Assembly: GCA_036346395.1 (NCBI GenBank) | Contig: CM070605.1 | Span: 930,001-994,000 of the forward strand | DNA: 64,000 bases | Origin: Hsuehochloa calcarea | Lineage: Eukaryota; Streptophyta; Magnoliopsida; Poales; Poaceae | Direction of reading: 5' to 3' | Shown: positions 45,690 to 56,141 of the stretch, piece after piece | How the letters are laid out: the number at the start of each line of letters is the position of its first letter | How positions within the stretch are numbered: the first letter of the stretch is position 1 | Translations under genes and position numbers: made by a program | Notes under the pieces: model-generated | The model's input: the letters and a program-made list of their open reading frames with translations, nothing else | Database searches by the model: none | Told to the model about the DNA's origin: nothing

Positions 45690-46768
45690 TTTTTTAGTTA
45701 GAATTATAAAAATAAATGTATGTTTAATAAAATTACAAAAATAAATGTATGTCGCCGTTCGAAATGGCCCTGTCGCCATTTGGATTAGCGACATGAGCAT
45801 GTCGTCAACCAACCCAGAGTAAATGCCCCGTCGCTATTCCAAATAGCAATTGGCTTCTAAATCGTCATTTGAAATGTCGTCATTCTAAATGGCAATAGAG
45901 ACTAGGCTATAAAAGGGTCAAAATGGGGGCCTAATTTACTTTTAATCCACAAAAAAAGGGAACAGGAGAAGAGGTAGCGAAGCCCTGTCCGTCTGTAGTC
46001 GAGGAGTGGAGTAGATTCGGTTGCCCACATTGCAGGTATTTTTTTATAACTTTACATTTAAATTCGAAACCCCAGTAGGTTAGCAACTGAAACTAGTTGG
46101 TTCGTAATGTAATAGATTATATAGTTTTAGATGTATGGTTATGTAGTGTAGTTCTTTAGGTGTGTAGTTTAGTTATGGAAATATGGTTAGTCTTAGATAT
46201 TTTATTTATGGTCTAGTAATTGAATGGTTTAGATATGTTTAGATGTATGGTTGCACAGCTTAGTTGTTTGTAGTAAATCTTTTTAGGTGTGTGCAGTTTA
46301 GTTGTAGATATATCTTTAATCATGTAGATCTTTTTTATGGTGTAGTAATTTAATGGATTAGATAGTTTGATATGTATGGTTTTGTAGTATAGTAAATCCT
46401 TTTTGGTGTGTATAGTTTAGTTGTAGATATGTCGTTAATGTTTCTATTTCAATAGTATTTTTAAATAGAACTACATAAATAAATGCATGTTTAATAAAAT
46501 TAGAAAATAGGCTTATGTCACCGTTTAAAATAGCGACATAGCCCTGTTGCCGGTCCGACTGGCGACATGGCCCTATCGCCCGTCCGATTGGCAACATGCC
46601 CCTATCGCTAGTTGGATTGGCGACAGGAGCTTATCGCAACCAAATGACTATGTCGCCACTTAGAAAGACGATTGGCTTTGGAATACCGTAAATATTGTTT
46701 TTTAGTTTATTATTCTTATTAATAATAATGTAAGCACTGTCTTTTTTGTTTCATAGTATTTCAAGTAT
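45690..46768 (+). mobile_element. Transposon-like block with TATA box and a probable 5' UTR intron
   Basis: Positions 45735-45900 and 46495-46680 share repeated GTCGCCATTTGGATTAGCGACAT-like sequence (key core TGTCGCC/GGCGACA with ATTGG). Between them lies TATAAAAGG (45910-45918), a purine-rich leader, a donor-like CATTGCAG|GTATTT (46035/46036), and an acceptor-like TTGTTTCATAG at 46756 just before the ATG at 46769. The presumed intron contains three diverged tandem copies of a unit near 120 bp (46105-46440: TAGATGTATGGTT … TTTAGTTGTAGATAT). I read this as promoter, leader exon and intron of a transposon gene whose coding part starts at 46769. Confidence 0.45.
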
Positions 46769-47452
46769 GGCTTTTGCACGAGGTTATGTGAAGTGGCCCT
46801 TCGAGCTACTAGACTCGGCCGTTGACGGGGGTCGCTGTAGCCGCGTCAATACTGTCCGACCCGAGCCTGGCGAGGCACCCATCGAGCTTGGCACGTTGCA
46901 CCTACGCATGCCCATGAGGGTATGGAGGGCCCAACCCACGCTGGGTTTCCAGGTACATTGATGGGGCTCTAGGTGCATCTACTACGGTGGTAAAATATCC
47001 CTAAGTTGCAAGTTGATACTAAACCTCAAGTTGAGCCTATTTTGCATCAAATGAGAAAGAAGCAAGAACTAGGTTCAGCCAAAAGGGAAGAGAGGGAGGT
47101 AGGCCGAAGGGGAAGCTTGAGCGTGCATTCGAAGCTTGTGGTAGATGAGCCAAGCACTAGTCATGGTGAAAGGCATGTGATGCATGAGGGAAGCCCTAGT
47201 ACAAAAGAAGTTAGTCGAGGAAGAGAAAACCCTAGGCATGCACATGTACATGAAAAGCATGCGTCACAAGGAAAGACACAAGGACCGAGGGTTTTGTATG
47301 TTGGAAAGTTTGCAAGAGAATTCGCCCAAAAAAAGACAAATGAGCCAAATTCAAACTCAATTCCGAAATCAATGTATTTTCAGCCTAAGAATCCGACATG
47401 GATTTGGATAGGAGCAATTCCAATTCAGATCTTTCTTCAAAAGAGAAATTAA
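46769..47452 (+). pseudogene. Unrecognised transposon-type coding remnant
   Basis: One frame starts MAFARGYVKWPFELLDSAVD and continues to 46961 (RPEPGEAPIELGTLHLRM, MRVWRAQPT). A second frame, 47006-47449, is lysine- and glutamine-rich (MQVDTKPQVEPILHQM) and not clearly homologous. I cannot name the protein. The position behind the repeat-rich promoter block and the frame break suggest a decayed transposon gene. Confidence 0.35.
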
Positions 47453-47465
47453 TTTTTAAATTACT

Positions 47466-47834
47466 TGTAATAGCATAGTTTAATTTATTTTCAGCAATTA
47501 GAGTAGTTTGAATTTCAAATTAAAGTAGGAGTTTGCAATAGGAGTTGATTTCGGATTACTGTTCATGCGGTATTGTTCACTGACTTGAATTACTATTCAC
47601 CATGTGTACTGTCACCGAACCTATATATTCAGGGGTACATCCCCTGTTGTAATCAAGTTTGAGTTTGAAAAAATACAAAAAAATTTACATGTTTATGTGA
47701 CGCATAATGAGTACATGTGTTTCAGAAATTCTCATCTAGGGTTTTGTGATTGCGTGAATATTGGAGGGTGACTTTTCTATCAAGATCCGTGATTCATTAT
47801 AGATCATCTCACCAATTCGTAGTGTCAGACCTCG
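47466..47834 (+). repeat. Possible short LTR
   Basis: TGTAATAGCATAG start, TATATATTC (47622) followed by a TGTAATCAAG termination-like block, and an AAAATACAAAAAAA tract. The layout resembles a U3-R-U5 unit, but no TSD or partner is visible. Confidence 0.3.
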
Positions 47835-47835
47835 A

Positions 47836-48229
47836 GCTTTGAATACCCGAAATCCTCATATTTGTACCGTATTAGTCCTATGATCAGTGGCTAGTACACA
47901 CATCCACAACATTAGCATAAACATCCATACATACATACTTACATCATGAGAAAAATATGGGACATAACTTAAGCGATTACAAAGTTTACATAACAAGGGC
48001 CGATTGGCCAAATAAAATCTCAAATATCAGAAGTAGTTGCGAAAATATAATAACTTAGATGCAAAAGTCCAGCAGCATGCTCATCCAAACTCTCATGGAA
48101 CCGACAAGAAATAATACCTAGAAAGACTCATCACTGAACCCTCCAGTATCAGGTGGAAAGAACGAGTCGTCCGGCATAGGCTCATCCTCTACTTCTGAAC
48201 AATAATTTAAGTAAGATTGAGTAGATTGT
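47836..48229 (-). repeat. LTR fragment, inverted
   Basis: Begins TGTCAGACCTCGAGC on the plus strand. The reading CACACATCCACAACATTAGC, CATACATACATACTTACATC and AAGCGATTACAAAGTTTAC is typical of inverted grass long LTRs. It is cut at 48229 by the start of another LTR. Confidence 0.5.
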
Positions 48230-50293
48230 TGTAATATCCCAATTTTCTAAGCTTTAAAAATCTTTTGAATAGTTACTAGTTGGAAAAAATTCACCATTTG
48301 AATTTTTATTGAATTTTATTTAAAGCTTAATATGGACCTTTAGCATCAAAACAATTTAATATGATTAATACCAACATCAACAATTGTCAAAACTATTTTG
48401 TTTGGGTTCTTTGTGCTTAGATATATTTTCTAGAATTTTTCTAGAATTTTTCTGAGTTCATTTGCTATTTTCTAATTACTATTTGGATTTTCTAAAAAGA
48501 AAAATCAATTAAAAATTTCCGGAACAGTGTTGGGCCGAAACGCAACCCTATTCCCAGTGCGGCCCAGCCTCCCTCGCGCACGTGCTATGCCGCTCCGATT
48601 GACATGCGGCCCGCATGTCAGCCTCTCTCTCTCGCGCGTGCCTCCGCTGACAGGTGGCCCCCGCATGCCAGCCTCTGCCGTCTCTCTCCACTCGCAGCCA
48701 CACCCGACCCCACGGGTCAGCTTTAGCCACGCCATTTGCCACGCGAACCCGCGCGAGCCGCCGTCGCTGACGTGTGGGCCCCACCGAATCACTGTTCTTC
48801 GTCTCCAATTCGGTTGAGATCCGATTTCCGCCGCCTTGTATCTGATTTGGGCGTTCGTGTCCTGGACTCTCCCGAGCCGCCGGGTATAAAGGGAGGGGTA
48901 GCCCTGGAGCTCCGCACCTCAACCCTTGCCGCTAGAGCCCAAGTGCGAAGCCCTAGATGCCGGGAGAGCTCGAGGAAGAAAAGCCATCATTGAGACACTA
49001 TTGAGATTGTTATGAATCTTTGTGTCATTAGTTGGTCTCAAGTAATGATGATGTATAATCCTTAGACCTGAGATCAGCATGGTTCTCTACATGTGGAATA
49101 GCACTCTTAGGGGTTGCCAAACACTACTCGTAACTGGGTAGTTATAAAGGTGGCTTTCGGGTATGCTATGAAACATACGGAGGGATGTGACTGGTCGAGA
49201 TGGGATTTGCCACTCCTAACATAACAGGAGAGATGTCTCTAGGCCCCTCGTGGTGATCGGATAAAGAAAGTGCATGGCCATGCCACTAGTGGTCGAAGTG
49301 TCGGCCACATAAAATTATGTGACACTCGATCGAGAAAGTATTGAACAGTCCATGGATGACACAACATCTCACCTGGAGTTCAACCAGATATAGTGAGGCA
49401 AAGGAAGAATGCATGAGTAAGTCGCTTAGTTCTATCAGTTACGGATTGGTCGTATGGAGATACGATCTTGTCGTAGATTGATCGAACGTAATCACAGAAT
49501 GTTAAGGACCTGATCATAAGGAGTTACGAACTGGTCAGGACTAAATACGATCTGATCTTATGGAGATACGAACTGATCGCATGTGATGAGGACCTGGTCA
49601 TAGATTATATTACATCAAGGTTTGTCCGCTATTCTATGTGGATTTGGGAATCGTTATGTGCTGCTAGATACCGCTAACAACTGGTGGTCAGAAAGGAGTT
49701 TCCGAGTCATAACCGATTGCACATGAACCTGTAGGGTCGCACACTTAAAGGCTTATGATCTGTTTTGGATGGTGATCCGAATTCGTATAGGCCACGAGTT
49801 CCTAATGGGCCTCCAGTTCGAGACCCATCATGGATGCCTATATAAAGAGGGGCGGTGGCATGGGGTGAAGAGAGAGGATGATCTTTGGAATAACTCCCGA
49901 AACGCTAATAGCCACGCCTTCTCAACCATGCTGCCGGTGCTAGCACTCCAGCGCGTGGTGATCCTGTCCCGTACGTGTGGATACCTCAGAGCTGTTGTTG
50001 TGAAGCATCAGCACTAGGACGATCCGCGACTCGTGACGATCACCGGAGTCGGAAGAGAAGTCGCGTGGAGAGTACGACCACTCGGAGGAGCAGACGCGCG
50101 GCAAGTACGACCACTCGAAGGAGGGGACGCGTCATGAGTATGACTACGACTGCATCAACTCGCTACAATGACTCTACTTTCGCTACGAGTCAGCGTGTCT
50201 AGTGGTAATCTCGTGATCTATTACTAGCGGTGGTTTCTTGGTTGCGCGGTAAATTTTTGTTTGTCTTATCGTAGCCTTGCCCGTAACCCAACA
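48230..50293 (+). repeat. Long LTR (or two fused LTR parts) followed by a primer-binding site
   Basis: Starts TGTAATATCCCAATTTTC and ends GTAACCCAACA, one base before a perfect iMet primer-binding site. Two TATA boxes exist: GGGTATAAAGGG near 48886 and CCTATATAAAGAGG near 49838. Because an LTR has one promoter, this may be two related LTRs joined near 48990-49010, or an LTR with an extra promoter. The short motif family ATACGATCT/GGTCGTATGGAGATACG recurs at 49440-49620. Confidence 0.6.
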
Positions 50294-50294
50294 G

Positions 50295-50307
50295 TGGTAT
50301 CAGAGCC
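50295..50307 (+). other. tRNA-iMet primer-binding site
   Basis: TGGTATCAGAGCC one base after the LTR end. A leader follows to about 50735, with an internal duplication (CTACCGGTCGG / CTACCGGTCAG at 50483 and 50632). Confidence 0.9.
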
Positions 50308-50589
50308 ACGCCGTCTGGTTTTAGATTCGGATTGGTCACATATTGTGATATGTGACAGTTATAGATGTAATCTATTTCTGTTTCTGCTGGTCGATTTGAT
50401 CGTCCATGCTTTTTGGTGGTAAGATGGGTTTTTTATTCGTTATTCCGTGATCGTGCTTGCATGGTCATATCACGACATGCCTCTACCGGTCGGTTTCCGC
50501 CATCGGGGCAGACAGTGATCGTAAATCCATTGGAGCATGCGAAGATCAATATGGTTGATCGAATTGGAGTTACGATCAAATAGTACCGG

Positions 50590-51642
50590 ATGTTTTATTG
50601 TGCTTGTTCACGATCACATTGCATGATACTCCTACCGGTCAGAATTCCGTCATCGGAGTATGCCGCAGTATGTGGTTGTATTAAGGCAATGATCAGATCG
50701 GTTCGGAATAGTGTTAATATGATTAATCTGATGAGTAAGAGCAGGAAGCGTCGGGTCGTTGGCACGAGGGATGATGCAAGTAGGGATAAGATTGCACAAG
50801 TCTACGACAATCGCTGTGATTCCTGGACTGAGAAGAACTCGACTGAGGGTGTTAATAGGGATGAGGTAGCGGTTGCTGTTGCCAAGAAGGGGAAGAATGA
50901 TATTGATGGGTACGAGAAGAATGTGGTCTTGGAGAAGATGGATATCCCACCTTCCAAGGATGCTAATGAAACAGAAGAGATCTTACCTGCTGGTAGTGGA
51001 AGCCCAGAAGCTGAGGATCTGGAGCTGATTCTCAGGCAGAAAGCTCTCGAGAACTTCAGAAAGTTCAGGGGAGCAGCAGCCATGGCAGGCAAGACAGATA
51101 ACAATGGTACAGGCAATGAAGTGGTAACATATAGTCCCCAGAATACTGTCACGAAAATTGCTGAAGCCAGCTCTGCTGTTACCCCTTTTCAGAGGCCGGG
51201 AAGCAGTCTTGGAGTGAGCCATTCTGCTGGATCACCAAGATACCCACTAGGGAAGGGCTTGATGGTAGTACATTTATCAGGACCCTTGCCCCTATTGAGA
51301 ATAAAAAAGCTGAAGGAACTAACTAATGGAGATGATAGAAAGACAAGTGAAGCTTCAACTCCTAACGGTTCTATTTTGTCTACTGCTGAGGGCAATAGCC
51401 AGGCTGGGATTGAGGGCAAGGCTGGTTCTCAATTTGAGAAAAAGACTTTCTCTAGAATACATGATGGAGAGACGGTGCAGGTGAGCACTAAACCTTCCAG
51501 TGTTGCTTCATATGCTTGAATTGCCATGCTTCCAACTATATTCATTGTATCTAATTGGCTTTCTTGCATTTGTTAGGTGAGCTACAAAGTCTACATACCA
51601 AAGAAAAGCCCGGTCCTTGCAAGGAGGAAACTGCAGCGCTGA
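50590..51642 (+). CDS. 3' part of an unrecognised lysine/serine-rich gene joined to an LTR leader
   Basis: One frame runs from 50590 to 51480, and a GT-AG intron (51481 GTGAGC … TTGTTAG 51576) joins it in phase to a short last exon, 51577-51642, ending VYIPKKSPVLARRKLQR. Without splicing the frame stops at 51519. Codons before about 50735 derive from the retrotransposon leader. The host-like part starts about SKSRKRRVVGTRDDASRDK. It is polar, with an acidic middle and a conserved-looking LELILRQKALENFRKFRG helix, followed by Ser/Thr-rich sequence. I believe plant proteins with such a motif exist, but I do not know their function. There is no signal peptide or membrane segment. The upstream half of the gene is missing, so it is a truncated gene or a chimera transcribed from the LTR. 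A polyadenylation-like AATAAA lies near 51859. Confidence 0.6.
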
Positions 51643-52389
51643 AGGTGTCAAGATTATCTAGTTCTCGTTAATTTTACTGTCTGCCATTTAGTTATTTAGC
51701 TGGATATAGTTATTTTCTTCTTCTATGAATCAACGATACATGTCTTTTGGAAATGTTGCCCACATCAAGATTGCTCCATATTGCAGTTTTAGTGCTTGAT
51801 AGCTCAGACAGAAGCTAGCCCTGGTAGCTAAAACATGATATACTTTTTGTTCAACTGCAATAAATGGTTGTGCTTTGCCGAATCGACGCGTTGATTAGCA
51901 AGCAATCCCTATATGCCTTTTGCAAATACAGAATCAAAATTTTGGGTTTTCAGTGCCTTAGCTAACCTCCCAGTTATCTTTGCAAGTTTCTATGAGGTTT
52001 CAATTGCGATCATGTACTTCCAGAAGACCTCCCAGTAATCAAAATATACTGTTTTTTTCCCTCTACTAGTCCAAAAATGTGTTCTCGTTTGGGATTAGCT
52101 GCTGATGTGCTAAAGAGAATTTTCTAACAGTGTAATAAATAAGTGAAGTACAATCATTCTGGTGTCTACTGGCTTGCGTGTCTTGACTGGTACTACTTTA
52201 TGCCTGATTGCCTGTGCCCGGGCCCCTCTTTCAACGTTTAACGGATCACCTGGCTTCTCGGGCCGGCTCGCACATGCTAACTACATGAGTGCTAGCTTAC
52301 TCTCCATCTGAGCCTCAGCCTCAGCTCGTCAGAAAATCAATTGAGAATTTGATATTCCAGGTAACCGATCAGATCAGGATGGCGTGCAC
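51643..52389. other. 3' flank, no further gene
   Basis: AT-rich sequence after the LTR-joined gene. It probably holds its 3' UTR to about 51880. Nothing else is recognised. Confidence 0.5.
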
Positions 52390-52392
52390 TTA

Positions 52393-52971
52393 GGGTGTAT
52401 TTGGTTCGGTGGATGAGCTAGTTCTGGATCGAATCATCTCGAATATACTATGTCCCAGATTTGGTGAAGGGATGGAACCAATTCATATCCAACTTTAGAG
52501 AATATTCTTTTCATATGTTGTACCACCTCATCTCGATCATGTTCGCTCGCTCGCGTGGCTTTGGGTGACCATTGGTGACTTTGTGGAGGCGCGACGGCGC
52601 CGAGAGGCGGTGAGGCCGCAAGAAAGGGAGGCACGAGCAATGGGCAGCGGGAGGCCGCAGCGAAGGAGCCGCGGTGGGGCCGGGAGGCGGGAGATGACGG
52701 CGCTGGGAGGCGGATAGGCAGCGCGAAGGGAGATAAAGAAGAAAAGCAGCGTCGGTAGAAGAAAGAGGAAGAAAAGAAAAGGCTGTCCGCTGGCAATGCA
52801 GAGGAAGAAAATAAAAGAGAAGGAAGAAAAATGAAAAGAAAACGGAGAAGAAAGAAGAAAGAAAAAAATATATTATTGGGATAATCTCATCCAAATTAAC
52901 CTTATCCCCTACAACATACATGTATTATGTATTATCACATCCAGATCAATCTCATCTAACCAAATACACCC
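52393..52971. mobile_element. Tourist-like element 1, TSD TTA
   Basis: 579 bp, starts GGGTGTATTTGGTTCGGTGG, ends CTAACCAAATACACCC, flanked by TTA on both sides (52390-52392, 52972-52974). Homologous over its length to the element at 55006-55600, including the inner AATATTCTTTTCATATGTTG-like block and a purine-rich AAGAAAAG tract. Frames inside are chance frames. No transposase. Confidence 0.88.
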
Positions 52972-53030
52972 TTAATTTCCTCGTAAGAATCATCATCGTT
53001 ACACAAACTAGATCGAGTTGACAATTAATC

Positions 53031-53103
53031 CCGACTCGGAGTCGGAATCATCAACTACTACATCGGACCGGACGCTACAGCACTATTTCCGACTCGGAGT
53101 CAG
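53031..53103. promoter_or_regulatory. Two near-palindromic boxes upstream of the strictosidine-synthase-like gene
   Basis: CCGACTC-G-GAGTCGG at 53031-53045 is an exact 7-bp inverted repeat with a 1-nt centre. A second copy, TTCCGACTCGGAGTCAG, occupies 53087-53103, 20 bp before the TATA box. Spacing and symmetry suggest a dimeric binding site. No known factor is assigned. Confidence 0.4.
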
Positions 53104-53122
53104 TCAGTTGCGCGTACAGTGC

Positions 53123-53129
53123 TATAAAA
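53123..53129 (+). promoter_or_regulatory. TATA box of the strictosidine-synthase-like gene
   Basis: GCTATAAAAGC, about 100 nt upstream of the ATG at 53225. Transcription should start near 53155. Confidence 0.8.
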
Positions 53130-53224
53130 GCACAGCCACCCCGCGCTTCTACTTCTCCCCACCAAACCAACAAATTCAAGACGACACAATCTAGATCAAA
53201 GAGATCTGCGCGTACAGCCAAACA

Positions 53225-54274
53225 ATGGCAAGAATCAGCGCGAGGAAGCTCGCTCCGACGACCATCTCGCTCGCCGTCCTGCTGCTGTTCCTGCTTCGCA
53301 CCGGCGCTGTCGACGCCGACACGAGAACCATCGACGCCAGTCGGAGCCAGCGCCTGCCACTGTATGGATCGCTGCGCGGCCCAGAGAGCGTCGCGTTCGA
53401 CGGCCAAGGCAGCGGGCCTTACAGCGGCGTCTCCGACGGCCGCGTACTCAAGTGGAACGGCGAGGCGATCGGCTGGACGGCCTACGCCTACGGCCCGGGC
53501 TACAACCGCGACTTGTGCACGGCGACCATCCTCCGGCCGGCGATCGTCACGGAGAGCAGGTGCGGCCGGCCGCTGGGCCTGCGGTTCCACCTCGACTCCG
53601 GCAACCTCTACGTGGCCGACGCGTACAACGGGCTCATGCGGGTCGGGACGGGTGGCGGGTTGGCCACCGTGCTGGTCACGGAAGCCGACGGCGTGCCGCT
53701 CCGCTTCACCAACGGGGTCGACGTCGACCAGGTCACCGGAGAAGTATTTTTCACGGATAGCAGCATGAACTACCGGAGGTCCCAGCACGAGCGGGTCACA
53801 CAAACCGGGGACTCGACGGGCCGCCTTATGAGGTACGACCCGCGGACGGGGCGGGTCACCGTGCTCCAGTCCGGCCTGACGTACCCCAACGGCGTCGCCA
53901 TCAGCGATGATCGGACGCACCTGGTGGTGGCGCTGACGGGGCCGTGCAAGCTGCTCCGGTACTGGATCAAGGGCCCCAGTGCGGGCACGTCGGAGGTGTT
54001 GGGCGACCTGCCGGGGTACCCGGACAACGTGAGGGGTGACGGGAGAGGAGGTTACTGGGTGGCGCTGCACCGCGAGAAGGGGGAGCTCCCGTATGGGATG
54101 GTGGACAGCCACCTGGTGGCCGTGAGGGTGGGAGGCGACGGGCGGGTGGTGCAGGAGATGAGGGGCCCCAAGAGCGTGAGGCCAACGGAGGTGGTGGAGA
54201 GGGACGGCGGCAAGCTCCTCTACATGGGCAACGTCGAGCTGCCCTACGCCGCCGTGGTTACCACCACTACATAG
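53225..54274 (+). CDS. Strictosidine-synthase-like (SSL) six-bladed beta-propeller protein
   Basis: An intact, intronless frame of 349 residues. It has an N-terminal signal sequence (APTTISLAVLLLFLLRTGAV, about 10-29), so it enters the secretory path, with vacuole or apoplast likely. The mature part follows the STR family: YGSLRGPESVAFDG (47-60), GRVLKWNG, paired Cys98 and Cys113 as in the conserved disulfide, RPLGLRFHLDSGNLYVADAY (115-134), the core NGVDVDQVTGEVFFTDSS (163-180), STGRLMRYDP, YPNGVAISDD (220-229) and the C-terminal GKLLYMGNVELPYAAVV. Family length is usual. True strictosidine synthases are restricted to alkaloid plants. Cereal homologues lack a proven substrate and are often linked to anther/pollen wall or stress roles, so no reaction is assigned. 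TATA box (53123) and AATAAA (54299) support expression. Confidence 0.95.
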   Translation: MARISARKLAPTTISLAVLLLFLLRTGAVDADTRTIDASRSQRLPLYGSLRGPESVAFDGQGSGPYSGVSDGRVLKWNGEAIGWTAYAYGPGYNRDLCTATILRPAIVTESRCGRPLGLRFHLDSGNLYVADAYNGLMRVGTGGGLATVLVTEADGVPLRFTNGVDVDQVTGEVFFTDSSMNYRRSQHERVTQTGDSTGRLMRYDPRTGRVTVLQSGLTYPNGVAISDDRTHLVVALTGPCKLLRYWIKGPSAGTSEVLGDLPGYPDNVRGDGRGGYWVALHREKGELPYGMVDSHLVAVRVGGDGRVVQEMRGPKSVRPTEVVERDGGKLLYMGNVELPYAAVVTTTT

Positions 54275-54298
54275 ACTAGTTATGTACCCGTACGTTAC

Positions 54299-54304
54299 AA
54301 TAAA
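54299..54304 (+). terminator. Polyadenylation signal of the SSL gene
   Basis: AATAAA 25 nt after the stop codon, in AT-rich DNA. Confidence 0.6.
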
Positions 54305-55002
54305 AAATTATTTTTAGTATATAATATATTGTTACAGCTCACCAGTCTCTCTAGTGTCATTCATAAGTTAAAACTTTAATACATTGCTCGATTGTGAGAT
54401 GATCTGAGCCGTTGGTTGATGGTTGATCTGACAGACATGGTTGATAATGGTGTGGGAGCAATTCGTGGCGTTCCACGCCACCTAACCATTACTCACCGAT
54501 CCACCGACATGCGTATCGTCTGTGCATGGCAATTGCTTCCCTTTTTTTCTAAGATGTCATGCTTTGCTTTTGGTTGTTAATTAGTTTTGTTTCCTAAGTG
54601 CATTGTTTTTTCTAGGTGTTTTGTGTCGAACTAATGATGTAAATTACTGCTGATTTATGAATAATATGAATCAATCAGTCCCTGTTTGGCTAGTAAGTTA
54701 TTTTCAACTCCTGCTCCTGATTCTATGAGAATCCATTTATATGAGAATCTAGAGCTGCTTTAGGAAAATGTTTAGCTAGTAAGTTTGTTTCAAAAGCCAT
54801 AAGAGATAGGATTATAGACAATTAGACTATCCTATCTCTGGTTGTAATATTTTAATTGTATTTGTGTCTTACTTTTTTGTATTTGTACACAAATTATGGA
54901 TTTATTTTCAAATTTTTGAAGTGTGTGTGTGTGTGTGTGTGTATAGAGAGAGAGGAACATCGTTTGCTCATAGCTATGTTGTTATGGCCGTGGTGGGCTC
55001 AC
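54305..55002. repeat. SSL downstream flank with (GT)n/(GA)n microsatellite
   Basis: Contains (GT)11 at 54921-54942 running into a short GA tract (54945-54954). No gene is supported. Confidence 0.7.
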
Positions 55003-55005
55003 TTA

Positions 55006-55600
55006 GGGTGTGTTTGGTTCGGTGGATAAGCTCGTTCCTAGATCAGATCATCCCGAATATACCATATCCCCGTATTTGATTGAAGAGATGGAATCAATCT
55101 ATCTCGGATGAGATGATCCAACTTTAGAGAATATTCCTTCCAGATGTTGTACCACCTCGCCTCGATCGTGTTCGCCGTCTCGTGGCTTTGGGTGACCGAC
55201 GAATCAAAGTGGGCGCGACGACGATGGGAGGCAGTGAGGCCACGACAAAGGGAGGCGTGAGCAATGGGCAAAGGGAGGCGGAGGGGCAGCCTGGGCTACT
55301 GGGAGGCAACGGCGAAGGGAGATAAAGAAGAGAAGCGGTGTCGGTGGAAGAAAGAGGAAGAAAAGAAGATACTGTCGACCGGCAATGTAGAGGAAGGAAA
55401 GAAAAAGGAAGGAAAGAAAAGGAAAAGGAGAAGAAAGAAGAAAGAAGAAAGAAAAGGAAAAAGAAGAAAAATATTATTAGGATAATCTCTGCTAACCATC
55501 CTTATCCCCTACAACATACATGTATTATCACATCTAAAACGATCTCATCAATCATGTATCATCTTATCACATTCACTCGTTCACCCAACCAAACACACCC
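55006..55600. mobile_element. Tourist-like element 2, TSD TTA
   Basis: 595 bp, starts GGGTGTGTTTGGTTCGGTGG, ends CCAACCAAACACACCC, flanked by TTA (55003-55005, 55601-55603). Homologous to element 1 on the other side of the SSL gene. The inner purine tract (55380-55480) is longer than in copy 1. Confidence 0.88.
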
Positions 55601-55699
55601 TTAATTTCCTCGTAGGAATCATCATCGTTATACAAAGTGTAATATCTTTGTTTAATTCACTACTACTGAAAACCTTATCGCAGCACGGTTCGAATCGTC

Positions 55700-55920
55700 A
55701 TCATGCACGGTTTTTGAACCGCTCAATTTTTATGTCTGTGATAACAGTAGTTATCACGCACGGTTTTTCAACCATCCGTGATAAGTTTAACACGTGACAG
55801 TTCTATTAAAAACCGCTCGTGATATTTAAGTATCACGACGGTTTGAGCTAAGAACCGCTCAGGAGGCTTGCATATCACGAGCGGTTCTTGGTTTAAACCG
55901 TCTGCGTGATATGTCCTTCC
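55700..55920. repeat. CACTA subterminal repeats
   Basis: Copies in both orientations of a 13-16 bp motif (ATCACGAGCGGTTC, CACGCACGGTTTTT, AACCGTCTGCGTGAT). Such arrays bind the element's own transposition protein in En/Spm. Related motifs are at 17735-18065 and 61590-61690. Confidence 0.8.
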
Positions 55921-56141
55921 ACTAACTAGTTTTTGTCGATTTTCAGCTAGCCTCGTGAATTGCTAGCCATGCCCTTTGAAAACAAACAAGCGTAAATGGC
56001 TACATCACAGATTATTGTTGACAACTCAAAGTGTTCATTTAACTCAAAATCAATTAAAAAGAATGTTTGAAGTATTGTCGCTAGAGTTACAAATTGAATT
56101 ACAACTAGTCAAAGTGAGTTACAATATTGAATCAATTACAA

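Noticed and set aside
52434..52921. Minus-strand frames of 120 and 136 codons
   Set aside because: They lie wholly within a Tourist-like element, and part is a translated purine tract. No homology.
53075..54112. 345-codon minus-strand frame over the SSL gene
   Set aside because: Antisense shadow of a GC-rich gene. The plus-strand frame matches the STR family throughout.
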